The translations under genes were made by a program, and so were the position numbers. A stretch of DNA of 64,000 bases from the NCBI GenBank assembly GCA_030278955.1, contig JAOANR010000015.1, positions 36,240,487-36,304,486 on the forward strand, in the 5' to 3' direction. The notes beneath the pieces were generated by a model. The model did not search any database. It saw nothing but the letters and a program-made list of their open reading frames with translations, and was not told the origin of the DNA. This document shows positions 33,149 through 43,700 of the stretch, piece after piece (positions within the stretch are counted from its first letter, which is position 1; every line of letters begins with the position of its first letter). The DNA is from Hygrophila difformis (Eukaryota; Streptophyta; Magnoliopsida; Lamiales; Acanthaceae).

Positions 33149-35175
33149 TGCGGGGTCTACGTAGGGAACATTCAGGTGAAAACAAACGTCCGGGATCTGT
33201 ACGCTGAGATCGATAAGGTGGCGAAAGTCCGAGAATGGTTTTTCCCGATGAGAAATTGGCCGGAGAACGGATATAAATTCGGCTTCTTCAGGTTTAGCTA
33301 CAAGGAGGAAGCAAAGACAGTAATAAGTAGGCTGAATGGAAGGCTTTGGATGGGGAGGAAGCTGAAGGTGAACTGGGCAAACCCGAACAAGGGTGGAGGA
33401 AGTGGTAGTAACAAGGGATGGAGGGCTAGAGGTGTGAGCACAAAGGGTCTCACCAATATCCGACAAGGAGATTTCCATAAGGCAGATAGAAGAGAAGGGT
33501 GGCGGGATGAGCGGTCCTACGTCGAGGTGGTAAAGGAAGGTCGGTACAAAGAAGATTGTAGGGAGGTAAGCTGGGACGATAATACGGTGAGATTAGATAT
33601 TGTTAAAGACGATGTGCAATGGCTACAACGATCGGTGGTGGTGGAACTAAACAAGATAGAAGGACTAGTGGAATTTCAAGAATGGCTATACAATGGATAT
33701 AAAAACTGCGAGAATGTTATTTTTTTGGGGTGGGGGGGGGGGGGCTCTCGGTGTTAGCGGTATTCAATAATCAGATCGAAATGGAAAAATTCGTGTCAGA
33801 TCGGAGCGATCGCAAGTTGGTTGCATGGAAGAGGAGATGGGCTCCTGGTGTCATAGTGAGAAAGCCACTGGTTTGGATTTACATCTTTGGATTCCAATTT
33901 GATGCATGGTCGGAGGATAATTTTCAAAGGGTAGTGAAGGGCTGGGGAAAGATCATAAGCATCGATCAGGAAGCAAAAGATAGGAAAAGATTAGACAAAG
34001 TAAGGTTGTTGGTTTCTCTAAACAATCTGTATTGTGTCCCCACGGAGGTAAAGGTTAAAGTGGATAATTACATGTCAAAAATTAGGATCGTGCCTAATTT
34101 CAGTGAAAAGGTAGTGGAGGAAGACGATTCCAAAGTGGAGGAGTGGGGGGTGAAACAGCCGGAGATATCTCCGGCAAGGAATATCCCAGTATCTTCGACG
34201 AAGGAGATGATAAACAGGAGGTCCAGGACCAACAACCATGGGGAACTGGAACAATTTAAAGGATTAGTACTTGGGGGATTGGAAATGATTATCCAAGAGG
34301 CAGCTCAACGTTCAATAATGGCTAACTGCGGGATGACTTCCCAAGACAAAGAAAAGCATACAGATTGTAATGAGCAAGGTGAAACATTTGAAGTTATTGG
34401 GCCTTATGAAAATGGGCCGAAGATTGGTGAGGATAAAATTAGTTGGGCCAAGCAACATGGGTGCACACAAGATTCGGGCCGATGTATAGAAGAAAGGGGG
34501 TTAGAGATGAAGTTACTCAAAAGGCCGATTTCATTTCAAGAAAGTTCCAATGTTGAAACCAATATGGAAACCACGGAAGAGAGGATCGGGGGAAATATCG
34601 AAACTGGTTCTGAGGAGGGTAGAATTGAGCCTTCGGGTGTAAGTGAGGAAGGGACCAGCTGCGAAAGGGGAAAAGACAGATATCCAACCTTGGGATCTCG
34701 TGCGGCAGAAGTGGTGAGGGGGAAAGCGGCAGTGGCTAGGGAATCAGGGGAGGACGTGTCTGAAATTCCGTCAGGCGGTGTTTTGGCAGGTACGGCGAGT
34801 CAGAAGGTGGATGTGGGGGAAGGAATGGAGGGTAGGTTAGGGGAAGTAGCTGAGATTAGGAAAGCTAAAGAAGATCTGGCTAGGATGATAGATAGAAAGA
34901 ATAGGGCTCGCCGCAGAGGGGTGGGGAGGAAAGGGAGAAGGGCGAGACTTACAGAATGTCAACGCTGGGGTGGGATACCAACGGGGAGATCCATCGGGGA
35001 TGAGAGTTTTGCGAAACTTCAATTTACAACGATTAGGTTCCAAGATGGTATTAAGTTGATCGATTATTCGGAAGCGGAGGAAATCCTAGATTTGGCAACT
35101 AGAATGGGATTGAATTGGACAAATGGCAGGGAGGAGGCTATTGACAGAGTGAGGTCTGAAATTGAGAGGCAGTAG
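33149..35175 (+). pseudogene. LINE ORF1: RRM-type RNA-binding protein, frameshifted
   Basis: The frame opens with an RNP2-like VYVGNI near 33155 and an RNP1-like YKFGFFRF near 33275, which together define an RNA-recognition motif. A basic glycine-rich stretch follows. At the T/G homopolymer run 33720-33743 the frame shifts by one and continues from about 33730 to TAG 35173-35175. The second part (ERRWAPGVIVRKPLVWIYIF-type region, then DKVRLLV) resembles the DUF4283-like region of plant LINE and transposon ORF1 proteins. The rest is E/G-rich. The role is chaperoning LINE RNA. RRM-bearing ORF1 proteins are known from a subgroup of plant L1 elements. Confidence 0.82.
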
Positions 35176-35221
35176 AAGCTAGGGGGTTGGGGGCTGTTTT
35201 CTTGAGTTAGAGTTTTTAATT

Positions 35222-38200
35222 ATGAGGATCATTACTTGTAATGTGAGGGGTTTAAACGGGGGGCTGAGGAGGAGGGCGGTGATGAGAATGTGTAGGAAAG
35301 TTAAACCGACTATCCTTTGTTGTCAAGAGTCGAAGATGAGTGTGGTAAAGGATCGATTAATCTATAGACTATGAGGATCTAAGGGATGTAATTTTTGTTC
35401 TCAACCGTCAAATGGCAATTCAGGGGGCTTGGTTGTGATCTGGGATAGGGATAGATGTCAGTTTAATTTGGTAGAGGGAGACCATAATTTTCTGTGGGTG
35501 AAAGGTAGTATCAGGGGTCTGGATAGTGAGGTTAATATTATTTGTGTGTACGCACCAAATGATAGAAGGGGAAGAGCTGAACTGTGGGATCGGTTGGTAG
35601 CAAAGAGTGAGGTGGGTAATGGGGAGCTATGGTGTGTGGCGGGAGATTTTAACGCAGTTCGTAACGAGAGTGAGCGGTTCGGGGTGAGTGAGGATGAGGG
35701 ATCTAATAGAGATTTTAGGGACTTTATTGATCGAATGGGTTTAGTAGACATTCCTATGGAAGGGGGGAGTTTTCTTGGTTTGGGAGGGGTGGGAGGGCTG
35801 GGAGTAGATTAGACAGGTTTCTTATTTCTGCGGGTTGGTTGAGTTTAAGGGGAGTGGTGGCGCAGAAGAGAGGGGATAATGTCTCATCTGATCATATCCG
35901 GTGGTGCTTGAGATTAGAGAGGAATCAGGGGGACCTAAACCGTTTAGGTTTTATTCATATTGGATGGAGGAAAATGGCTTCGCGGATTTGGTTCATGGGG
36001 TGTGGGAGGGTAGAGAGACTGGTACTGGGGGAGGGCTGCTAGGCAGGTTAAAGACACCCAAAAATAGCATCAGGGGGTGGGAGGGTTATGGGGCAGATAG
36101 GTTAGATAAGAAAATTCAGAAGCTGTCGGAAGAGATTAAGGATATTGAAGATCAATTCCAGGTGGGCAGGGAGGATTGTGAGATCAGGAAAGAATGGTTT
36201 GGCAAGAAATAAGAGCTCAAAAAGGTCCTGATGGCTGAAGAAAGAAGATGGATACAGAAGTCACGGCTAAAGTGGATTAAAGAAGGGGACTCAAATACGA
36301 GGTTCTTTCATACGGTGACGGCTATGAACAGACGTAGGAACTTCATTGGAGCCATTAGGGTGGAAGATAGAATGGAAGATGATCCGCGGAGAATTAAGGA
36401 GATGGCTTTGCAACACTACCAGGATCTGTTTACTAAGAAGGAGGAGGAACTTTTTGGTATTTTCGATATCGGGCTGGACAGATTAAACGCGGAGGAGGTG
36501 TATTCTCTTGAGCAAAATTTTTCAGAGGAAGAGATCAAGTCGGCAATTTGGAGTTGTGATGGCAACAAATCTCCGGGTCCGGACGGATTCAACTTGGATT
36601 TTTTCAAAAGATTTTGGGAAGTATTGAAGAAGGATATCATGGAAATTTTTCGGTTCTTTGAAGTGGAAGGCGGGCTGCCCCCGAATACAAATTGTTCGTT
36701 TATTACACTCATTCCCAAGGTGGAGACGCCAAAGGACTTTGGTGAATACATGCCGATTACACTTGTTGGCTGTGTTCAAAAAATTGTAACAAAGGTTCTT
36801 GCTAGGAGGCCAAAGGAAGTCGTAGAGAAATTGGTTGGTGTTTCGCAAATGGCTTTCGTAAAGGGAAGGCAAATATTGGACGGGATCCTTGTAGCAGCTG
36901 AAGTGATTGACGCAACACGCATATCCGGCAAGCAGGGATTCGTGGTGAAAATTGACTTCGAAAAGGCATATGACAACATATCGTGGAATTCGCTATTTCA
37001 TATTTTAGAGAAGATGGGATTCGGTGAGAAATGGCTAAAATGGATGAAAGAGTGTGTAACGACATCTTCAGCTGCGGTATTAATCAATGGCTCTCCAACC
37101 AAATTTTTTAAGCTTCAAAAGGGACTGAGGCAAGGAGATCCCATCTCTCCATACCTTTTTATTCTAGTGGTGGAAGTATTGAACAGGCTGGTGGGTAAGG
37201 CAGCCACTTTGGGGATCTATACAGGGATTAGTACTGGGGAAGGTGGACAAAAAATATCTCATCTACAATACGCGGATGACACGCTGCTATTTTGTGAAGG
37301 AAGGCTCGATCAAATCCTTTCCATTAAGAGGATCCTCACATGTTTAACACTAACAACAGGCCTTCGGATCAACTATGGCAAGAGTTGTGTGCTTGGAATA
37401 AACTGTGATGTAGCCTATACCAGGGAAGCTGCCTCTCTACTTGGATGTCAGGTTGGAACCTGGCCAATGACTTATTTAGGGGTTCCCATTGGAGGTAGAA
37501 TTAATAGCAAGGAGATTTGGCGTCCGGTAATTGAGAAAGTGGAGAGAGGGCTCGCCGGGTGGAAGGGGAAAATGCTATCACAGGCGGGAAGAATCTGTCT
37601 AATTAAGCATGTATTAAGTAGTCTGCCTGTATATTTTATGTCTATCTTCAAGGTGCCTAAAGGAGTGGCAGAACATCTTGAGAAATTAAAAAGGCGTCTC
37701 TTTTGGAATGAGTGGGAGGGCGAAAGGAAAATCCATACAGTCAGTTGGGAGAAAGTGTGTTCCCACTTGGAGAATGGCGGGCTACACATATGGAACGTCA
37801 AAAAATTCAATGAGGCGCTGTTGTTAAAATGGAAGTGGAGGTTTGGATGTGAAAAGGCCCTATGGAGAGACGTCATTTGTGCAAAGTATTATGGGAATTC
37901 AGCCTCGTTGATACCATATGCTAAACCAGGAAACTCGCCATGAGGTCATATATGCAAGGCATGGGAGAGTTCATGGGCTACGGACATGGGCGACAGCTTC
38001 ATCATCCAAGTAGGGAATGGGGAATCTACGAGTTTTTGGTCGGATAAATGGGTCGATGGAGGCAGGGCCCTAAGAGATATGTTCCCTAGAATTTTTACTC
38101 TAGCCGTCAACAAAAGTGGTATAATAGCAGATTTCGGGACCTGGAATGGATATGATTGGAGTGGCATATTCAACTAAGGAGGCCGCTATTTGATTGGGAA

Positions 38201-39364
38201 AGAAGAGTGTGGGATGAACTAATGAGGGTGATTACTGGAACTCCCTTGTGTAGACAGCTGGGGGACAGAGTCAGATGGAGTAGAGCAGACAATGATCTCT
38301 TCTCGCCTAAAGAATGTTGGAGGCTGATTTCAGGTGAAAGGGAGGATGTGAGCGGAGATTTCTGGAAAGCCTTGTGGAAGATTAAATGTCCTAGGAAGGT
38401 GAAGCTTGTGGCTTGGAAGATGATGCATGACGCCTTACCTGTTCGCGGGCTGCTGAGGGCTAGGAATTGTGCTCAGGTATCCGAAGCTGAGTGCCCTTTA
38501 TGTGGTGTCGAAGTAGAAACCATAGATCATATATTTTGCAAATGTAAGTTTGTGTTGCAATTATGGTACTCTGTAGTAGCCTGGTATGATGTTGTCTGGG
38601 CGATACCTGGAAATGCAAGGACATTATTGGTGTGGTGGCTTGATGTTGATCCAAGAAAGGGTCGAAGGGAGGGATGGGTTTTAACATGCATGGCACTGAT
38701 ATGGGTTGTCTGGAGTCGGCGGAATAAGGTGGTGTTCCAGGGGGTAAATTTTAACTACAGGGAAGCATTGGAGGAAATAAAATGGAGGGTTGGAATTTGG
38801 TGGAAGGCGGAGATGGTTGAGGCGAATATTGAAATGTTAAACCTGGATGTTACCTACCCAGCTAATCTATCCATCGTCAAGCGGAAGGGGCTTAAAGCTG
38901 CTCGAGTTGGTCTGGTCTGGGAGCGTCCGGAAAAAGGGTGGTGGAAAATAAACACTGACGGATCATCTCTTGGAAATCCGGGCCCGGCGGGAATTGGAGG
39001 CGTCATAAGAAATGACCAAGGTGAGATTATCTACATATTATCTGAATATATTGGAGTCGCGGACTCTACGGAGGCGGAATTGACAGCGGTGCATCGAGTA
39101 TGTGATGCAATTATTCGGGACCAAGGTTTTCCACTCCAACAGCTTATTTTCGAGTGCGACTCAGCAAATGTAGTCCGATGGATCAAAGAACCAAAACAGG
39201 TCCCATGGCGGCTACACAAATTGATGAAACCTATTATGACTGTGATACATGCGTCGGGAAGAGCAGATGTCCGGCATATTGTTAGAGAACGCAAAAGTCT
39301 TGCGGACTACTGGGCAAAGAATGGCGCGGCCAACACGGGCAGTTTTGAGGTGTGGTTGGAATGA
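35222..39364 (+). pseudogene. LINE ORF2: endonuclease, reverse transcriptase, zf-RVT, RNase H; multiple breaks
   Basis: ATG at 35222 opens the endonuclease: TCNVRGLN, CCQESKM, VYAPND, AGDFNAVRNESERFG and SDHIRW. RT follows with GDSNTRFFH, KSPGPDGFNLDFFKRFW, FVKGRQILDG, LRQGDPISPYLFIL and the catalytic YADD near 37268. The zf-RVT region has CPRKVKLVAWKMMHDALP and CPLCGVEVETIDHIF. The RNase H has NTDGSSLGNPGP, STEAEL and FECDSANVV, the plant-type C-terminal domain. Breaks: TGA 35372-35374, frameshifts near 35776 and 35925, TAA 36210-36212, TGA 37941-37943 and a frameshift near 38165. The protein would nick DNA and reverse-transcribe LINE RNA at the nick. Confidence 0.9.
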
Positions 39365-39541
39365 TGCAAACACTTGGCTATTTTCTTCTGTTTATCTGGA
39401 TTGTAGGTTGGAGGTGTGTTTTGTAGTTTGGTGGTGCGTTTTGTTTTTTAATGCCCAAAAGCAGCAGCAATGAGGAACTTTGTAATGGTTTGTACTGGCC
39501 TCGTTGTCAATAAAAAAAAGTTTTTCCTAAAAAAAAAAAAA
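39365..39541 (+). other. LINE 3' UTR and poly(A) tail
   Basis: A short 3' UTR contains an AATAAA-type signal near 39510 and ends in an A run at 39529-39541, directly followed by the target duplication. Confidence 0.85.
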
Positions 39542-39552
39542 AATAGTATAAA

Positions 39553-40959
39553 AAAACCTTCGTACCAACTATCCTCTTTGCTTTATCATAATAATCCATT
39601 ATATCTAAAATACTATGCCCAAAATTTATGGGCCACTATTACCGGAACAGACAAAGCTTATTTTACATTATTAAGGTTCTAAAAATATTTCGATACTACC
39701 TAATATGTTGTAAATTCTGACTATTATCTTCAAAGTTTTAAAAAAATATTATTTATATTTTGTTTTTCCTTTTCGCCACTTAAAACTTATATTTTATTAC
39801 GTGATGTATTTTAAATTTTGTTGTTGTTCCTTTTGTAGACTACTCTTTAATTTTATAAAATCAATTTAAATTATAATTACGTTTTAATAATCTGATAATT
39901 TTTTAAATATTATTTTTGTCGATAATATTTCCTTCAATTTTCATAATATACGAAGATTACTATGTCATGTTTTCCTCTCTTTTTTTCACTTTTCTCTCTT
40001 TCCTTTTTTAAAAAGAAAAAAGTATTATGTAACATATGTTTAGAATGGTATAAAATTTTTTAAGTTATTAATCATTATATATTCATTCATATTTTTAGAA
40101 TATATTTAATATTGCATCATATTTTGAATGAAATATTTTTATTTAAATTATGATTATTATAGTCCTTATATTAATATATGATTATCTATATTTCAAACAT
40201 AAATTTTTTAGCTAATTAAATTTATTGAATAAAAATATAATATTAATATTTTTAAAAAATATTATGTATGCAATCAAATAATTTATATATATATATCTGT
40301 AATTAATTTCCTCTTTTTTAAATATATATAAAGATTTTTTCGAAATTTTATTAAAATAGATAGATTTATTTTTTAAATATAAATATTGAGGATATATATG
40401 ATCGCGTATAATCAGTCAGAATATTTTCTATGAACCCAACCTACCTATGTGTTTTAACAAGAACTGTTGGTCTACAATTAAGCTTATGATGACTTGTTAA
40501 CCCTCTGAAATTAAGAATGGTGAATTAGATTTAATAAAGGCAAAAAGTCAACACACGATAAAAAGTATTCACGCTTTATTATATAAATGGTGAAATTTCT
40601 AATAAAAAAACAGATCAATTCATTAACATTTTTATTAATCTGAGGGCGTATTTAGGGTGAAATAATGGCCTACTTTTTCCGTTCTCGTAAGAGGTTCGAC
40701 AATAATTTGAACGGACACAATACACCATTATCTACAAAACAAAAGTCATGTGATTAACAAATAACCTCTAAATACAACATTAGTAATTATACGCAACCTT
40801 ACAATGGACACAATACTTTCCCCAATGTCACTGTACGCTCCAGGACACGGGCGTTTCTTTTTTCTTTGCATCGGTCTTGTAGAAGCAGCTTTTATACACA
40901 CTACATCACTGCCCCACCCCTGTCCTTTACTTTCTCTCCAGTCCCTTGTCCAAACGTCC
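39553..40959. other. AT-rich host sequence, no gene seen
   Basis: Very AT-rich, with no ORF of coding character and no clear transposon ends. The last 170 bases are less AT-rich and continue across element D at 50880. Confidence 0.6.
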
Positions 40960-40964
40960 ACCCG
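40960..40964 (+). repeat. Target-site duplication ACCCG of element D (partner 50875-50879)
   Basis: ACCCG lies directly before 40965 and directly after 50874. Confidence 0.95.
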
Positions 40965-43356
40965 TGTAGTGACCCATTTGTTTGGACTTTGAATTTATTT
41001 ATGTGTTTGGGCCAAGTGATTTATTTGTGAGTAGGGATTTATGAAGCCCATCCCAATTATGGCCCATGTGTTTTAATTAGGGGTTTTGCCTAATCATGGG
41101 ATTAGGAGAAAAATCGTGAGTTGGGAGAAGAGAGAGTGGGACGAGACCGAATAGTAGAGGGAAGAGAAGGATTGAAGTACTGAGGAGACTCTTGTTCTTC
41201 AATCGGTAAGCCTCTTGCTTGAATCTTCTCCTTGAGTTCTCTTATCTTGTTGGCAGTTTTGGAGAAAGCATGGTGTTGATGATTTTTTTTGAATTTAGGG
41301 ATTTATTCGATTTGTGTGAAATTAGAGTTGGAACTCCGAAATTGAAGGCTAAATCTTGTTGAAGATCGTAAGGCAAGGGCTTTTATATGTATTATCGATT
41401 GTGACTTTGTTTTTGCTTCTTTAATGATCCCTTTGCGGATATGCAGATGGTTACGGCTTGCATTTGAATTGTTGCTTGATAGTCTTACTAATTATTTTAC
41501 TTGGATAAGTTGGCAGTGAGTAATTTATAGAAATGGGCTATTTTAATTTGTTGTTCGAATGTATAAGCATGTGAAGATGCTTGGTACTGCCCTGACTAGT
41601 TTAGATGGAATTCATTGTCATGAAAATTTGTTGATCGTTGCTCTGTAGTATGGTCTCAAAGCTGAATATTTATATAGACATATATATGTGTGTGTGTTTA
41701 TATGAAAGGAAAAGAAAAAGCTAGTCAAAGCTGGGCGGATGTACCTACAATGGGTTATGACTACAGATTGCTTGCAAATATCTTTATATTTTTATATTAT
41801 TCCTCTATGCTAGTGACCCAGATATGTATTTGGCTACAAGTATATCCATTACTGCTAAATTTCTTATTCTACCTTGTCTACTCGGTTGCAGTAGTATTAT
41901 TTAAGGGACAATGGTCCTGGTGAGACAAAGGAAAATGATTACAAAAGTGCAGAATTACTCCCAAGAGACTGAGATTTAGTTCAAGTATTTTAATACAATT
42001 TCCCAATTGGTCAGCTAGTTAAAACGTGTACTAGCAGTTCTTATACTTCACTTTTTCTAATCTTAGTGCTAACTTAGTGCATTTTATTAATATTTTAATA
42101 AAGTGCTTAAATCCATGTACATAGTCACGATATTTAATAGCATCTCATTCTATTACACTAGTTTACATCTTTTTGGCAGAGAATACTATTATTGATATGC
42201 CTTTTAATATTTTTTATTCATTAATTATATGAAATAGTTTTGTGGCAGTGAACTAGTTTATTTAATTAGTAACATTGAAATGATCTTATTTAATTAGCTT
42301 ACATGAATTGGGATGTGCTACTCAGTGGAGTGTTTAATGGTACTTGGATTTTTATTATTCTAAGCCGGGAAGGCTTCACATGTGTTTTTAGTCCCCTGGC
42401 CGAGTGGGCGTTTGATATTGTTATGCCAATGGGCATGATGAGGATTATACGGGCAGCCTTCACAGGTGTTGTTGAGCCCCGTGGCCCGATGGGGGTGTGT
42501 GATACGATATTCAGCTACGGCTGGCGCGATTGCGGATCCCTGCGGGGATGGTGTATGTTACCCTGTAACGGGTTGGAGTTGATGATATCCTCACCCGTGG
42601 GTTCATACCGCCCGGGTTTTTAGGTGCCGGCTAGGCATATTCATTGCATTTGCATATAGGGTAGATAGGTGTATGTTAGGCCATGCATCACTTGCATAAA
42701 TTGTATGATTGTGGTTGAAGCATCGGTATGGGACGGTGTGGTGTTTTTATTTCTGCTTAATTATTATTCTGGTTATTCTTATAATTGTTCCCCCTTAATT
42801 CCCCTACATATATTAGCCCTTGCTCAGTACTTTGTACTGACTCCTTGCTTTTTGTCTGTTTTATAGATCCTGCTGGAGGCGCTGAAGCATGATTTGGGTA
42901 TGGGGGATGAGAGATCACATAGATAGGATTCTTTTGATCATGTTATTATGTTTATTTATGTGGTACTCCATTGATTGTTATCTACTTGATATCTATCTGA
43001 CTAGTTGAGGCCGGTGGGCCTAGATTTTATATTCTGTCGGCTTGTGGCCTTGTGTGATTTACTGCTTTGGCTGGTAGCCCTGTTGAGATATTGGCATGCT
43101 GTCTTTGCTGTTATGTGAGGCTGGTAGCCTGGATGATTTGTTGGCATCGTTTTATGATTATTGGTGAGACCATTTTGCCATGTGCCTATGTGTTTTCATT
43201 TGTTTTAGCTTCCGCTCATAATTGGTTAATCAGATAATCACTTTAGGTTCGCTCAGCCTTGTACTAGCTGTTTTAAATTAGCCGGCCACTAATTTGGGAT
43301 AGTTAGTACGGCGGTAATGCTTGCGAAAATCAGTTTTGAATTTTCGGGGCGTTACA
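40965..43356 (+). repeat. 5' LTR of element D
   Basis: It starts TGTAGTGACC and ends GGGGCGTTACA. A TATA-like TATATAGA lies at 41671-41678. Small ORFs inside (41690-41923, 42303-42623) recur identically in the other LTR and are not treated as genes. A diverged duplication of about 100 bp spans roughly 42363-42500 (GGCTTCACATGTG and GCCTTCACAGGTG). Confidence 0.95.
42824..42840 (+). other. LTR hairpin, D 5' LTR copy
   Basis: TCAGTAC-TTT-GTACTGA, a perfect 7-bp stem, preceded by CTTGC in sense orientation. The same copy lies in the 3' LTR at 50342-50358. It is the counterpart of the hairpins at 3946, 17276 and 55585. Confidence 0.7.
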
Positions 43357-43359
43357 GAG

Positions 43360-43372
43360 TGGTATCAGAGCC
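43360..43372 (+). other. Primer-binding site of element D
   Basis: TGGTATCAGAGCC, complementary to initiator methionine tRNA, three bases after the 5' LTR. About 330 nt of leader follow before gag, with no ORF of note. Confidence 0.92.
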
Positions 43373-43700
43373 TGTGTGCTCTTTTATTATAATAAAAATT
43401 GTGTAGACATAGGCGGTGAGTTGTGCGGGGGATACATATAGCATAGATTTGCATACTTATTCTTATTTTTGTGGAGTTTTGCGCATACCAGGTTGAGCCA
43501 CAGTTAGGGAACTGTGGAAGAACAATGGTACTCCAGCCAGGATCCCTGTAACTTCACAGACATTGAGGACTGTGAATATATTGTTTATTTAAATAATTGT
43601 TATATTTTTTTTTATTCTGCTATCAGTCATTTATGATAAATGTATGTTGGTGATTTCTGCTGACCGGGTTGTTCGTGTTGTGTCTGTTTTGCATATCAGA

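Larger units (their letters stand above)
33137..39541 (+). mobile_element. Decayed L1-type LINE with RRM-containing ORF1
   Basis: The element is 6.4 kb, bounded by an 11-bp duplication and ending in poly(A). ORF1 has an RNA-recognition motif; ORF2 has an AP-type endonuclease, RT, a zinc-binding RT-associated domain and RNase H. There is almost no 5' UTR, and ORF1 opens without an in-frame ATG, so the 5' end is probably truncated. Several stops and frameshifts make it inactive. Confidence 0.93.

Noticed and set aside
40600..40800. Possible MITE with GAGGGCGTATTTAGG-like ends
   Set aside because: I could not find matching terminal inverted repeats with a target duplication.
41690..42866. ORFs of 65-106 codons in the D LTR
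   Set aside because: They recur identically only because the LTRs are identical. There is no recognisable domain, and they do not fit the layout of any LTR-encoded gene.
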